Of a DNA stretch of 64,000 bases, positions 44,310-52,714 are shown in pieces. Under the pieces are notes generated by a model. That model had not been told where the DNA came from. It did not search any database and saw only the letters and a program-made list of their open reading frames with translations. Both the position numbers and the translations under genes were made by a program. The first letter of the stretch is position 1. Each line of letters opens with the position of its first letter. The stretch covers positions 187,068 to 251,067 of the forward strand of contig JAUJOQ010000001.1 in assembly GCA_030447725.1 (NCBI GenBank), given 5' to 3'. This DNA comes from Thermoleophilaceae bacterium (GTDB lineage: Bacteria > Actinomycetota > Thermoleophilia > Solirubrobacterales > Thermoleophilaceae).

Positions 44310-45255
44310 GGTCGTGGGCGATTTGTCGGAAGCTCCTAACCCAGCCCGCCCGTCCCGCGTCTACGACCTGATGCATCACGCCCTTCCGGTGAATTAGGTG
44401 CATAGGAAGGGGCTCTATGGGCGCAGCGGCTTGCCTGGCCTCGATCGCAGCCATCACGGAAGCGTGCAGACCAGGGAGCAACTCGTCCTCAGGATTCGCG
44501 GAGGTGCGCTCGTTGAATCGGTCTTCCCACATCGAGTGGAGGTCCGCTTGCTCGCCGTCCAGCGCTCGCATCTGATCCGGGAGCCGCTTGTCGGCTACCT
44601 CTCGCCCGAGCGCCTCGGCGTTGAAGAACTGCTGCTTGGCCGACTCGACCTCGGCGACGTTGGCAGCTCGTAGCTGCTTGATGAAGAGCATCTCCTCGTA
44701 CTCCACGTCGTCTGGAAATGGGAGTACTTCAGGTACGAACGGCGCAGGGCCGGGGACGCCTGGGAAGTAGGCCGCCCTGAGGCTCGCGGCATCGGGGGTA
44801 AGGATGAAGCGTCCAAGTCGTGACTTGTCCCAGAGTTCGATCCGTAGCTTGTGCTTCTTCTCTTGGGCTCGCTTCCACTTTGCCCACCATTGATGGGTCG
44901 GGGCGTCCAGATCCACCGGGATACACAGCGTCCATGCATCAACGGTGAAGCCCTCTTCCTTGACCTTCGCGACTACCTGGTCGAAGGATTCACCGATCTG
45001 CTCCTTCTGGCTCTTCCCCACACCACCGATGAAGAACTTGGCCTGCCAAACCGAGACCACGCCGTCGATCTCGCCGACGAAGGCGTCGATACCCCAATCG
45101 CCCGGGTTCGCTTCGACCCGCATAACGCCTTTGTGTTGAAGGCCCACGAGCTGCGTGATCAGAGCCTCGAACTTCTCCCGTGCCCCCTCTTTCCCGCCCG
45201 GCCCGATGAGTTGATGAAAGTCGATCACAACGGACCTAGTGTTACTCAGGTCCAA
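44302..45255 (-). CDS. Mrr-like PD-(D/E)XK nuclease effector of ABC-type three-component system
   Basis: A 317-residue protein. Residues ~20-130 form a restriction-endonuclease-like domain: DWGIDAFVGE (Asp 57) and VVSVWQAKFFIGG with Gln 71-x-Lys 73, the Mrr-like D...QxK triad. The C-terminal part has VAEVESAKQQFFNAEALGRE, a charged helical region that likely contacts the middle component. TTG 45253-45255 is the longest start; GTG 45226-45228 (MIDFHQLIGPGG) is at least as likely. First gene of the operon, reading inward from the right end of the element. Confidence 0.75.
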   Translation of the reverse strand: MDLSNTRSVVIDFHQLIGPGGKEGAREKFEALITQLVGLQHKGVMRVEANPGDWGIDAFVGEIDGVVSVWQAKFFIGGVGKSQKEQIGESFDQVVAKVKEEGFTVDAWTLCIPVDLDAPTHQWWAKWKRAQEKKHKLRIELWDKSRLGRFILTPDAASLRAAYFPGVPGPAPFVPEVLPFPDDVEYEEMLFIKQLRAANVAEVESAKQQFFNAEALGREVADKRLPDQMRALDGEQADLHSMWEDRFNERTSANPEDELLPGLHASVMAAIEARQAAAPIEPLPMHLIHRKGVMHQVVDAGRAGWVRSFRQIAHDHA

Positions 45256-45314
45256 GACGGGCGCGCTTCAATCATGCTCGACGCGTCGTTCATCGACGCG
45301 TGCCACAGGGGCGC

Positions 45315-45343
45315 GTCCGACTTCCGGGCGCTCCCTTACTCCC
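45315..45343 (-). repeat. Right terminal inverted repeat of the defence element
   Basis: Complement begins GGGAGTAAGGGAGCGCCCGG and matches 35985-36013 in 27 of 29 positions. Just inside it, ACGCGTCG-TTCAT-CGACGCGT (45281-45301) is a perfect 8-bp inverted repeat. Confidence 0.9.
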
Positions 45344-45357
45344 TATCCGAGGTTGAT
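45341..45357 (+). repeat. Right flanking direct repeat (end of gabD)
   Basis: CCCTATCCGAGGTTGAT, identical to 35968-35984. Its complement encodes the final residues and TAG stop of gabD, so insertion leaves gabD intact. Confidence 0.9.
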
Positions 45358-46812
45358 CGCCACGTACTTCGTCTCGAGGTACTCGTCGATGCCCTCGTTG
45401 CCGCCCTCGCGGCCCACGCCGGACTGCTTGACACCGCCGAATGGGGCTCCCGCGTTGGAGACCATTCCCTGGTTGAGGCCGACCATGCCGGTCTCGAGTC
45501 CCTCGATCACCCGGAGGGCGCGCTTGAGGTCGCGCGTGTAGACGTAGGCGACAAGGCCGTACTCGGTGTCGTTGGCCGCCGCGATCGCATCCTCCTCGGA
45601 GTCGAAGCCGATCACCGGCGCCACGGGCCCGAAGATCTCCTCCTTGAGGACGCGGGCGTCCGGGGTCACCCCGCCCAGCACCGTGGGCTCGTAGAAGTAG
45701 CCGGCGCCGTCGAGCGCCTTGCCGCCCACCAGGACATCGGCGCCCTTGCCGGCGGCGTCCTCCACGAGGTCGGCCACCTTCGATCGCTGATCCTCGTTTA
45801 TCAGCGGCCCAACCTGCACGCCGTCCTCGGTGCCGCGGCCGATCTTCAGGTCACCCATCCGCTGCGCCAGCTTCTGCGCGAACTCGTCCGCCACCGGAGC
45901 GGCGACATGGAAGCGGTTGGCCGAGGTGCAGGCCTCGCCGATGTTGCGCATCTTCGCCAGCAGGGCGCCCTGCACAGCATCGTCGAGGTCCGCGTCGTCA
46001 AATATCAGGAACGGCGCGTTGCCGCCCAGCTCCATCGACACCTTGAGCACCTGCCCGGCGGACTGGGCGATCAGCTTGCGTCCCACCTCCGTGGAGCCGG
46101 TGAAGGACAGCTTGCGGGCCCGCGGATCCTCGATCAGCGGCCCCATCGTGGAGCCAGACGAGGAGGCGGTGATCACGTTGAGCACCCCGCCGGGGAGCCC
46201 ACACTCCTCCAGGAGCCTGGCCAGCATCAGCATCGAGAGCGGCGTCTGCTGCGCGGGCTTCATCACCATGGTGCATCCGGCGGCGACGGCCGGCCCGATC
46301 TTGCGGGTGCCCATAGCCGTCGGGAAGTTCCACGGCGTGATCATCAGGCTCGGCCCGACCGGCTGGCGCAGCGTCATCACCCGGCTCGCCCCGTTGCCCG
46401 CGATCTTGTACTGGCCGTCGATGCGAAGGGCTTCGCCGGAGAACCAGCGAAAGAACTCGGCGGCGTAGGAGATCTCGGCCTTGGACTCGGCCACCGGCTT
46501 GCCCATCTCGAGCGTCATCAGCAACGCCAGGTCGTCGGCGCGCTCGTTGAGCTTCTCGAAGGCGCGCCAGAGGATCTCGCCGCGCTCGTTGGGGGGCGTG
46601 GCGGCCCATTCGGCCTGCTTCTCGTGCGCAGCGCCCAGCGCGGCCATCGCGTCGCCGGGCGTGGCGTCCGCAACCTCGCAGAGGGGCTCGCCGGTCGCGG
46701 GGTCGAGCACGGCGAGCGTCTCGCCCTCAGCCGCGTCTCGCCACTCGCCCCCGATGAGGAGGCCCTTGGGGACCTCGTCGACGATCCGCTGCTCTTCGGT
46801 CGCCAGAGCCAT
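45343..46812 (-). CDS. gabD: NAD(P)-dependent succinate-semialdehyde dehydrogenase
   Basis: A 489-residue aldehyde dehydrogenase. It has TPWNFPTAMGTRKIGPAVAA, the glycine motif FTGSTEVGRKL, Glu in MELGGNAPF and the nucleophile Cys in GEACTSANRF; AGEALRIDGQYKI-like sequence (EALRIDGQYKIAGN) and KQSGVGREGGNEGIDEYLE at the end fit the GabD group. It would oxidise succinic semialdehyde to succinate. Its 3' end is the insertion target of the mobile element and is preserved. ATG 46810-46812 is the usual start. Confidence 0.9.
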   Translation of the reverse strand: MALATEEQRIVDEVPKGLLIGGEWRDAAEGETLAVLDPATGEPLCEVADATPGDAMAALGAAHEKQAEWAATPPNERGEILWRAFEKLNERADDLALLMTLEMGKPVAESKAEISYAAEFFRWFSGEALRIDGQYKIAGNGASRVMTLRQPVGPSLMITPWNFPTAMGTRKIGPAVAAGCTMVMKPAQQTPLSMLMLARLLEECGLPGGVLNVITASSSGSTMGPLIEDPRARKLSFTGSTEVGRKLIAQSAGQVLKVSMELGGNAPFLIFDDADLDDAVQGALLAKMRNIGEACTSANRFHVAAPVADEFAQKLAQRMGDLKIGRGTEDGVQVGPLINEDQRSKVADLVEDAAGKGADVLVGGKALDGAGYFYEPTVLGGVTPDARVLKEEIFGPVAPVIGFDSEEDAIAAANDTEYGLVAYVYTRDLKRALRVIEGLETGMVGLNQGMVSNAGAPFGGVKQSGVGREGGNEGIDEYLETKYVAINLG

Positions 46813-46958
46813 CAGGTGGCCACCGTCTCGGCGCCGAGCTCCTCGGAAATCGCGACGTGCCTGACGCCTTCCGCCTCGAGGCACTCCACGAACCCGTCCG
46901 ACGCGCGGCGCTTGGACATCGACCTGAGGCTATCGAGGCGCGGAGTAGCCTCCTTTTC

Positions 46959-48281
46959 GTGGGCGCGCCGACCCGGTATACGAAGAGCGGTGACCTCCAC
47001 ATCGCCTACCAGGCGGTAGGTGAGGGCGACACCAGCCTCGTGTACATCCCCGCTTGGATAGGACAGATCGAGGTGATGGTCGAGGAGCCGGCCGTGCAGG
47101 CCTTCCTTCACCGCTTGTGCGCCTACGCGAGGCTGATCTCCTTCGACAGGCGCGGAGCCGGGCTGTCGGATCCGTGGCTCGGGGTGCCCACGCTAGAGGA
47201 GCAGATGGACGACGTGTTGGCGGTGATGGACGCCACTCACACGGAGCGCAGCGCAGTGATGGCCTCGTCGGAGGGTGGTCCGCTTGCGATGCTGTTCGCT
47301 GCCACCCACCCCGACCGGGTGAGCTCGCTGATCCTCTACTCGACCTTCTCGCGCTCGCGCTGGGCGCCCGACTACGACTGGGCGCCGGGCGACGAGGACC
47401 GCGATGCGGCCATCGACGCCCTCGTCGCTCAGTGGGGTGAGGGTGGGGTGCCGATGGCCGCGGCGCCCAGCAAGGCCGGCGATCCGGCGTTCGCCGACTG
47501 GGCGGGGCGCATGGAGCGCTACTCGGCCAGCCCCGGCACCATCCGCAGGATCATGGAGGCGGTGGGCGCGACAGACGTGCGCCACGTACTGCCCTCGATC
47601 CGGGTGCCCACCCTGATCATGCACCGCCGCGGGGACTCGTTCATGAAAGTCGAGCACTCCCGCTATCTGGCCGAGCACATCCCCGGTGCTCGGTACGTCG
47701 AGCTGGAGGGCACCGACAGCCTCTTCTCGGCCGGCGACTCGCAGTCCGTCCTCGGCGAGATCGAGGAGTTCCTGACGGGCGTGCGGCACGAGCCCGAGCC
47801 CGACCGGGTGCTGGCCACCGTTCTCTTCACCGACATATGCGGCTCCACCGAGCGCGCCGCGGCGCTGGGCGACAGCGCCTGGCGAGAGGTGCTGGAGCGC
47901 CACGACCGCCTCGTCAGACGTGAGGTGGTCCGCCACCGGGGCCGGGCGATCAAGTCCACCGGCGACGGGATTCTGGCCACCTTCGACGGGCCCGCCCGCG
48001 CCATCCGCGCCGCCACCACGATCGGAGAGCAGATGCGGCGCTTGGGCATCGAGATTCGCGCCGGCCTGCACACCGGTGAATGCGAGGTGATCGGCGACGA
48101 CGTGGGGGGCATGGCGGTGCACATCGGCGCCCGGGTGATGGGCCGCGCAGGCCCCGGCGAGGTGCTCGTGTCGAGCACGGTGAAGGACCTCGTGGTCGGC
48201 TCGGGCATCGACTTCGAGGAGCGCGGCGCCCACGAGCTCAAAGGCGTTCCGGGCGAATGGCGGCTGTTTGCAGTGGAGTGA
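46959..48281 (+). CDS. Alpha/beta hydrolase-class III adenylate cyclase fusion
   Basis: A 440-residue protein starting at GTG 46959. Residues 1-275 are alpha/beta-hydrolase-like: DLHIAYQAVGEGDTSLVYIP, FDRRGAGLSDP, the nucleophile-elbow region AVMASSEGGPLAML, and VPTLIMHRRGD. Residues ~280-440 are a class III cyclase: VLATVLFTDICGSTERAAAL with metal-binding Asp, KSTGDGILATFDGP with the second Asp, and VHIGARVMGRAGPGEVLVSS. The cyclase metal aspartates are present, so it may make cAMP in response to a ligand bound by the hydrolase part. The combination recurs in actinobacteria. Confidence 0.9.
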   Translation: MGAPTRYTKSGDLHIAYQAVGEGDTSLVYIPAWIGQIEVMVEEPAVQAFLHRLCAYARLISFDRRGAGLSDPWLGVPTLEEQMDDVLAVMDATHTERSAVMASSEGGPLAMLFAATHPDRVSSLILYSTFSRSRWAPDYDWAPGDEDRDAAIDALVAQWGEGGVPMAAAPSKAGDPAFADWAGRMERYSASPGTIRRIMEAVGATDVRHVLPSIRVPTLIMHRRGDSFMKVEHSRYLAEHIPGARYVELEGTDSLFSAGDSQSVLGEIEEFLTGVRHEPEPDRVLATVLFTDICGSTERAAALGDSAWREVLERHDRLVRREVVRHRGRAIKSTGDGILATFDGPARAIRAATTIGEQMRRLGIEIRAGLHTGECEVIGDDVGGMAVHIGARVMGRAGPGEVLVSSTVKDLVVGSGIDFEERGAHELKGVPGEWRLFAVE

Positions 48282-48362
48282 GAGCGCCGTCCCCTGTGGC
48301 GACCGACCGCTACCTTGGGGCCCGGTGCCGGTTGTTGTCACCGTAGCCGCGCCAATTCCGCC

Positions 48363-49712
48363 ATGCGCCGCGTCGTTCTGCTCACAACACTGATCGCCCT
48401 GCTCGCTGCCGCCCCGGCCGGCGCCGCCACCCGGCACGTGGTCAGCGGCGCGGGCTTCGGCCACGGCATCGGCATGAGCCAGTACGGCGCCTACGGCTTC
48501 GCTCAGAACGGCGTCGGCTATGTGCGCATCCTCAAGCACTACTACAGGGGCACCGAGATCGGCCGGGCGCCCAGCCGGCCCGTGCGGGTGCTGCTACAGG
48601 CCAGCGACCCGTACGTGCGCTTCAGCGGAGCCAATCGCGTGGCGGGAAAGAGGATCGGCCGCGGCCTGCACATCGTGCGCCCGGCCGGCGGCGGGCGCCT
48701 GCGGGTCTCGGGCGCCGGCACCTTCAACGGCCCGATATCGGTGACCGGGAAGGGGCCGATCAAGCTGATGGGCCCGGCGATCAACGGGATCAACTCCGGT
48801 ACCTACCGTGGCACGATGGTGCTGCGCCCCGGCGCGGTCGGGGGAGTCACGGCGATCAACTCGCTGCCGATCGACACCTACCTCGGTGGGGTGGTGCCCG
48901 GTGAGATGCCCTCGAGCTGGGACTACGACGCCCTGCGCGCCCAGGCCGTGGCGGCCCGCACCTACGCTCTCGCCGTTCGCCAGCGGGGCCAGGTCTTCGA
49001 CCTCTACCCCGACACCCGCTCACAGGTCTACGCCGGAGTCTCGGCCGAGACATCGCGGACCAACAAGGCCGTGGCCGACACCGCGCGCCAGGTGCTCACC
49101 TACGACGGTGACCCCGTTACCACCTTCTACTTCTCGACCTCTGGCGGGCGCACCGAGAACGTGGAGCTGTCCTTTTTGGGGGCGCAGCCGCAGCCCTACC
49201 TCGAGAGCGTGCGCGACCCCTACGACGACATCTCCCCCCGCCACCGCTGGCAATTCCGCTTCTCGAACTCGGAGCTGGGCGCTCGCCTGGGCGCGCCCGG
49301 CACCCTCCGGCGCGTCGACGTGCTGCGCCGTGGCAAGTCGCCCCGCATCGTGCGTGCGCGAGTGGTGGGCTCGCGCGGCTCGCGCACGCTCACCGGCTCC
49401 GACATCCGGGCGCGGCTCGACCTCTACGACAGCTGGGCTTTCTTCCGAAAGGTGTCGACCGCCCAGGTCGGGGCCCAGCGCGGCCGCGGGGCTCGCAGCG
49501 CCCGCGGAGCCTCCCCGGAGATCGCCGGGGTCTTCGCTCCGGCGCCGCGGTCGCGGCGAGTGTTGGTCGAGCGTCGCAGCGGCAACACCTGGGAGCGCGT
49601 GAGCCGAGTACGGACCTCCCGCACGGGACGCTACCGGACAACCGTCGCAGTCGACGGGGTCTATCGCGTGCGGGTGGGCTCGGTGGCCGGCCCCGCCGTG
49701 AGCGTGCGCTGA
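48363..49712 (+). CDS. SpoIID/LytB-domain secreted protein
   Basis: A 449-residue protein. The signal peptide MRRVVLLTTLIALLAAAPAG ends with AGAA near residue 22. GAGFGHGIGMSQYGAYGFA and PIDTYLGGVVPGEMPSSWDY then LRAQAVAARTYAL are SpoIID hallmarks; the last ~120 residues contain RSGNTWERVSRVRTSRTGRY, a beta-rich tail. The domain has lytic transglycosylase or amidase-enhancer activity in spore formers. In this lineage it probably acts in cell-wall remodelling. The ATG at 48363 is chosen because the signal peptide begins there. Confidence 0.87.
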   Translation: MRRVVLLTTLIALLAAAPAGAATRHVVSGAGFGHGIGMSQYGAYGFAQNGVGYVRILKHYYRGTEIGRAPSRPVRVLLQASDPYVRFSGANRVAGKRIGRGLHIVRPAGGGRLRVSGAGTFNGPISVTGKGPIKLMGPAINGINSGTYRGTMVLRPGAVGGVTAINSLPIDTYLGGVVPGEMPSSWDYDALRAQAVAARTYALAVRQRGQVFDLYPDTRSQVYAGVSAETSRTNKAVADTARQVLTYDGDPVTTFYFSTSGGRTENVELSFLGAQPQPYLESVRDPYDDISPRHRWQFRFSNSELGARLGAPGTLRRVDVLRRGKSPRIVRARVVGSRGSRTLTGSDIRARLDLYDSWAFFRKVSTAQVGAQRGRGARSARGASPEIAGVFAPAPRSRRVLVERRSGNTWERVSRVRTSRTGRYRTTVAVDGVYRVRVGSVAGPAVSVR

Positions 49713-49721
49713 CGCCGGACC

Positions 49722-50804
49722 TTAGGGCGTGAAGCGCACCGTGATCACGTCGCCGTCGCGTACCTCGTACCCGCGGCCCTCCACCCGCAGCTTGGCCCGC
49801 TCGCGCGCCTCCGCGTAGCCGCCGGCCGCGGCCAGGTCCTCCCAGCCGACCACCTCCGCGGCCACGAAGCCGCGCTCGATGTCGGTGTGGATCCGGCCCG
49901 CGGCACGGCGGGCGGGTGTGCCGCGAGGGATCGCCCAGGCGCGGCCCTCCTTGCCCTCGCCGGCGGTGAAGAAAGAGATCAGGCCCAGCAGCTGCCACGC
50001 CTCGCGGATCACGGTGGAGAGCCCGGACTCCCCGGCGCCCAGCTCGTCGCGCATCGCGGCGGCTTCCTCGGCGTCGAGCTCGGAGAGCTCGGCCTCGATC
50101 CGCGCCGACACGGCGGCGGCCCTCGCTCCCGCCGCCTCGGCGTGCTGCGCCAGGGGCGGGGGGACCTCCATGGGATCACCCTCTCCGACGTTGGCCAGGT
50201 ACAGCACCGGCTTGGCGGTGAGCGGCTGCAGGTTGGCCAGCGCGCCGGGGGCGGAGTCGGGCACCCCGACAGAGCGCGCGGGCCGGCCCTCGCCGAGGGC
50301 GGCCACCAGCTCGCGCAGCCACGCCTCCTCGGCCATCTTGGCCTTGTCGAGGGACTTGGCCTCGCGCCTCACCTTCTCCAGGCGCCGCTCGGCCTGCTCG
50401 AGGTCGGCGTAGAGCAGCTCGGTCTCCACCGTGTCCACGTCGGCCAGGGGGTCCACCCGGCCCTCGGGGTGCACGACCTGGGCGTCTGAGTGCGCGCGCA
50501 CCACGTGTACGAGAGCGTCGGTCTCGCGGATGTTGGCCAGGAAGCGGTTGCCGAGACCCTCGCCTTTGTGCGCGCCGCGGACGAGCCCGGCGATGTCGTG
50601 GAACTCCATGGTCTCGTACACCGTCGGGGTGGCGCGCACGGTCTCGACCACCCGGTCGAGCCGTGCGTCGGGCACGCTGACGATCGCCACGTTGGGCTCC
50701 ACGGTGGTGAACGGGTAGTTGGCGGCCTGGGCCCCCGCACGCGTGAGCGCGTTGAACAGCGAGGACTTGCCGGCGTTGGGGAGCCCGAGGATTCCCACCT
50801 TCAC
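49722..50804 (-). CDS. ychF: Redox-regulated ATPase YchF
   Basis: A 360-residue P-loop protein of the OBG-like family: VGILGLPNAGKSSLFNALTR (G1), NYPFTTVEPNVAIV, FHDIAGLVRGAHKGEGLGNR, then a TGS domain with TAGEGKEGRAWAIPRGTPAR. It hydrolyses ATP rather than GTP and associates with ribosomes. GTG 50802-50804 gives the canonical start VKVGILG. It overlaps the PAP2-phosphatase gene by four bases (GTGA). Confidence 0.95.
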   Translation of the reverse strand: MKVGILGLPNAGKSSLFNALTRAGAQAANYPFTTVEPNVAIVSVPDARLDRVVETVRATPTVYETMEFHDIAGLVRGAHKGEGLGNRFLANIRETDALVHVVRAHSDAQVVHPEGRVDPLADVDTVETELLYADLEQAERRLEKVRREAKSLDKAKMAEEAWLRELVAALGEGRPARSVGVPDSAPGALANLQPLTAKPVLYLANVGEGDPMEVPPPLAQHAEAAGARAAAVSARIEAELSELDAEEAAAMRDELGAGESGLSTVIREAWQLLGLISFFTAGEGKEGRAWAIPRGTPARRAAGRIHTDIERGFVAAEVVGWEDLAAAGGYAEARERAKLRVEGRGYEVRDGDVITVRFTP

Positions 50805-51250
50805 GGGAGCGCCTCCGCCAGGGAGGTGCCGAGCAGGGCGCCCGCGGCAACGTCGCTGGGGTAGTGCACGCCGGCGTAGACACGCGAGAGGGCCATGGCT
50901 GCCGCACATGCGTAGACCGGCGTGGCGGGCAGGGCGCCCGAGAGCACCCTGGCCGCGGCAAACGACGTGGTGGAGTGCGCCGAGGGATAGGAGAGCCGCG
51001 AGACCGTCGACGACAGAGCCGGCAGGCCGTCCAGCACCGGGCGGGGGCGGCGCACCAGATACTTCATCGCGATGTTGGTGAGGTACCCGATGCTCACGAC
51101 CCGGATCGCTCGCAGGTAGACCGGGCGCCGGCGCCGGTCTAACTCCGCGCCAAGCACGGACCCGGCCAACCACAGAGCCCCGTGCTCACCGGTGCGGGTG
51201 AACAGCAGCACGGAGCGCTCGAGCGCAGGGGCATGACCCCGGGTCCGCAA
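50801..51250 (-). CDS. PAP2-family membrane phosphatase
   Basis: A protein of at least 149 residues with the three PAP2 signatures: KYLVRRPRP, PSAHSTTSF and SRVYAGVHYPSDV. It probably dephosphorylates lipid phosphates or isoprenyl pyrophosphates in the membrane. The annotated TTG 51248-51250 is uncertain; the typical N-terminus ALDLALLRLLRTRG extends another 9 codons upstream in the same frame, without an ATG/GTG/TTG, so a CTG start is possible. It overlaps ychF. Confidence 0.87.
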   Translation of the reverse strand: MRTRGHAPALERSVLLFTRTGEHGALWLAGSVLGAELDRRRRPVYLRAIRVVSIGYLTNIAMKYLVRRPRPVLDGLPALSSTVSRLSYPSAHSTTSFAAARVLSGALPATPVYACAAAMALSRVYAGVHYPSDVAAGALLGTSLAEALP

Positions 51251-51282
51251 CAGGCGCAGGAGGGCGAGGTCCAGCGCCCGGA

Positions 51283-51501
51283 TCAGAACCCGACGCGCTG
51301 GTCTCCGCGCTCGCGGCGGATGTAGATCACCTGGGAGAGGTCGATCAGGATCTGCGAGTCATCGGTGTCGAGGGTGTGCCAGCGCTCGGCACGCTCGTCT
51401 GCGAGTGCTCCCACCAGCGCGTCGTAGGCCTCGGCCTCCGCACGGACGGCCAGGACCGCCCCCGCCTTGAAGCCGACGTCCATACGCCTCAGATCAGCCA
51501 T
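51283..51501 (-). CDS. Small conserved-looking protein of unknown function
   Basis: A 72-residue protein: MADLRRMDVGFKAGAVLAVR, then LIDLSQVIYIRRERGD. The alternating strands resemble small Sm-like or ubiquitin-like folds. Its ATG overlaps the epimerase stop by 8 bases. Function unknown. Confidence 0.7.
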   Translation of the reverse strand: MADLRRMDVGFKAGAVLAVRAEAEAYDALVGALADERAERWHTLDTDDSQILIDLSQVIYIRRERGDQRVGF

Positions 51502-51910
51502 GGGCGTCCTCGCTTAGTTGGACTATCTCGGTCAGCACCCCGCCGGTGGACTTCGGATGCACGAACGCCACCCGGCTCTCACGGATTCCGGTGCGCGGCT
51601 GTGAGTCGATCAGGCGCACGCTCGACTCGCGCAGCCGCTCGAGGGCGGCGTCTATGTCGTCGGTGCGATAGGCCACGTGGTGCATGCCGGGCCCATTGCG
51701 GTCGAGATAGCGAGCCACGGCACTGTCGGGCGAGATCGGCATGAGCAGCTCGATGTGAGCGCCGCCGATCTCCAGCAGCACGGCCTCCACCCCGAACGCC
51801 TCGACGGTCTCGCGGTGCTGCTCGCGCATACCAAGGCGATCCCGGTAGAGGGCGATCCCCTCATCGAGATCCTCAACGGCCACACCGATATGGTCGATCG
51901 CCCCGAACAC
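51494..51910 (-). CDS. mce: Methylmalonyl-CoA epimerase
   Basis: A 138-residue vicinal-oxygen-chelate protein. GTG 51910 gives IDHIGVAVEDLDEGIALYRD, with the metal His at HIGVAV; HIELLMPISPDSAVARYL, GPGMHHVAYRTDD and LTEIVQL complete the metal-site pattern of methylmalonyl-CoA epimerase. It interconverts R- and S-methylmalonyl-CoA in propionate metabolism. No mutase gene is in the window. Longer start rejected, as upstream residues have no homology. Confidence 0.92.
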   Translation of the reverse strand: MFGAIDHIGVAVEDLDEGIALYRDRLGMREQHRETVEAFGVEAVLLEIGGAHIELLMPISPDSAVARYLDRNGPGMHHVAYRTDDIDAALERLRESSVRLIDSQPRTGIRESRVAFVHPKSTGGVLTEIVQLSEDAHG

Positions 51911-52075
51911 GGCCGGGGAGTCTAGATGGTGGCCCCCGCGTCGCTCGTACCAGCCGCGCGCGCTTCCGAGAGGTTGCTTCCCGGATCGCGCCCGTGTGGA
52001 AGGCTTAAGGCGTGATGTCGACGCAAGCGCGCTGGCGGGCCTTGAGGGTCTGCCATCGCACGGCATTATCCGGCT

Positions 52076-52657
52076 ATGCCGCCGCAGCCGACGCTCGTCC
52101 TGGTCACCGGCGCCCCCGGGTCAGGTAAGACGACCCTCTCGAGGAGCCTTGCTGAAACGCTGCGGCTTCCATGGCTCAGCCGGGACCGTTTACGCACCGG
52201 CCTCTTTTTCGCCTTGGGTGGGTGGAGCGAGGAACCCGAGGCGGTACCTTCGAGAAAGGAGTCGATCGACGTCTTCCTCGAAGCCGTCGAGCTGCTCCTT
52301 GCCAGGCGCGTAAGCGTCGTGGCCGACTATGTGCTTCTGCGCGAGGGCTTTCCGAAGGGTTGCCGGATACCGCACCTCGCAAAGTGCGTGATCGTTGAGA
52401 CCTCTACGCCCTGCGCCACCGACCGATACCTCAACCGGCTACGCAACGACCCATTCCTCAATCGACCCGCCGTACTTCGAGCCCTTGGTCACTCATCGAT
52501 TGACGACGCGCTCACCGAGCGGTCCGCCGGAGCCTCCGCTATTGGGCCGCTGCTGTTCGACGTCGCCAACACCGGTCTTAGAACAGTCACAGTGGACACC
52601 ACAGACGGGTACGTCCCGAGTTTCGAAGAGATCGTCGAGTTCGTCCTCGAACGTTGA
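52076..52657 (+). CDS. Small P-loop kinase-like ATPase
   Basis: A 193-residue protein with Walker A GAPGSGKTTLSRSLAE and a shikimate/gluconate-kinase-like start LVLVTGAPGSGKTT. LSRDRLRTGLFFALGG and SVVADYVLLREGFPKG lie where nucleoside or sugar-phosphate kinases bind substrate. Several AAA/kinase families share this pattern; the substrate is unknown. Composition here is slightly less GC-rich than the neighbours (for example AATGATTGAC-like stretches), perhaps acquired. Confidence 0.75.
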   Translation: MPPQPTLVLVTGAPGSGKTTLSRSLAETLRLPWLSRDRLRTGLFFALGGWSEEPEAVPSRKESIDVFLEAVELLLARRVSVVADYVLLREGFPKGCRIPHLAKCVIVETSTPCATDRYLNRLRNDPFLNRPAVLRALGHSSIDDALTERSAGASAIGPLLFDVANTGLRTVTVDTTDGYVPSFEEIVEFVLER

Positions 52658-52714
52658 CACAGGCGTCCGAAGCAGGGCCACCGCGCTGCCCGCCACGGCC
52701 GAGCCGGGCGGCGT

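Larger units (their letters stand above)
35985..45343. mobile_element. 9.36-kb defence-cargo element inserted at the 3' end of gabD
   Basis: Bounded by 29-bp inverted repeats (35985-36013; 45315-45343, 27/29 identical) and flanked by an exact 14-bp (17-bp counting the shared CCC) direct repeat that is the 3' end of gabD. All genes inside look like anti-phage or conflict genes: SIR2 plus small partner, a PD-(D/E)XK protein, a small unknown gene, and an ABC-type three-gene system. Third-position composition of the SIR2 region is visibly less GC-rich than the surroundings. No transposase or integrase for these ends is present; the IS21 inside is a later, independent insertion. Without the IS the element is about 7.15 kb. 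Confidence 0.85.

Noticed and set aside
35985..45343. Integrase gene of the element
   Set aside because: No tyrosine (R...HxxR...Y) or serine recombinase pattern in any real frame within the element; the only DDE transposase belongs to the IS21.
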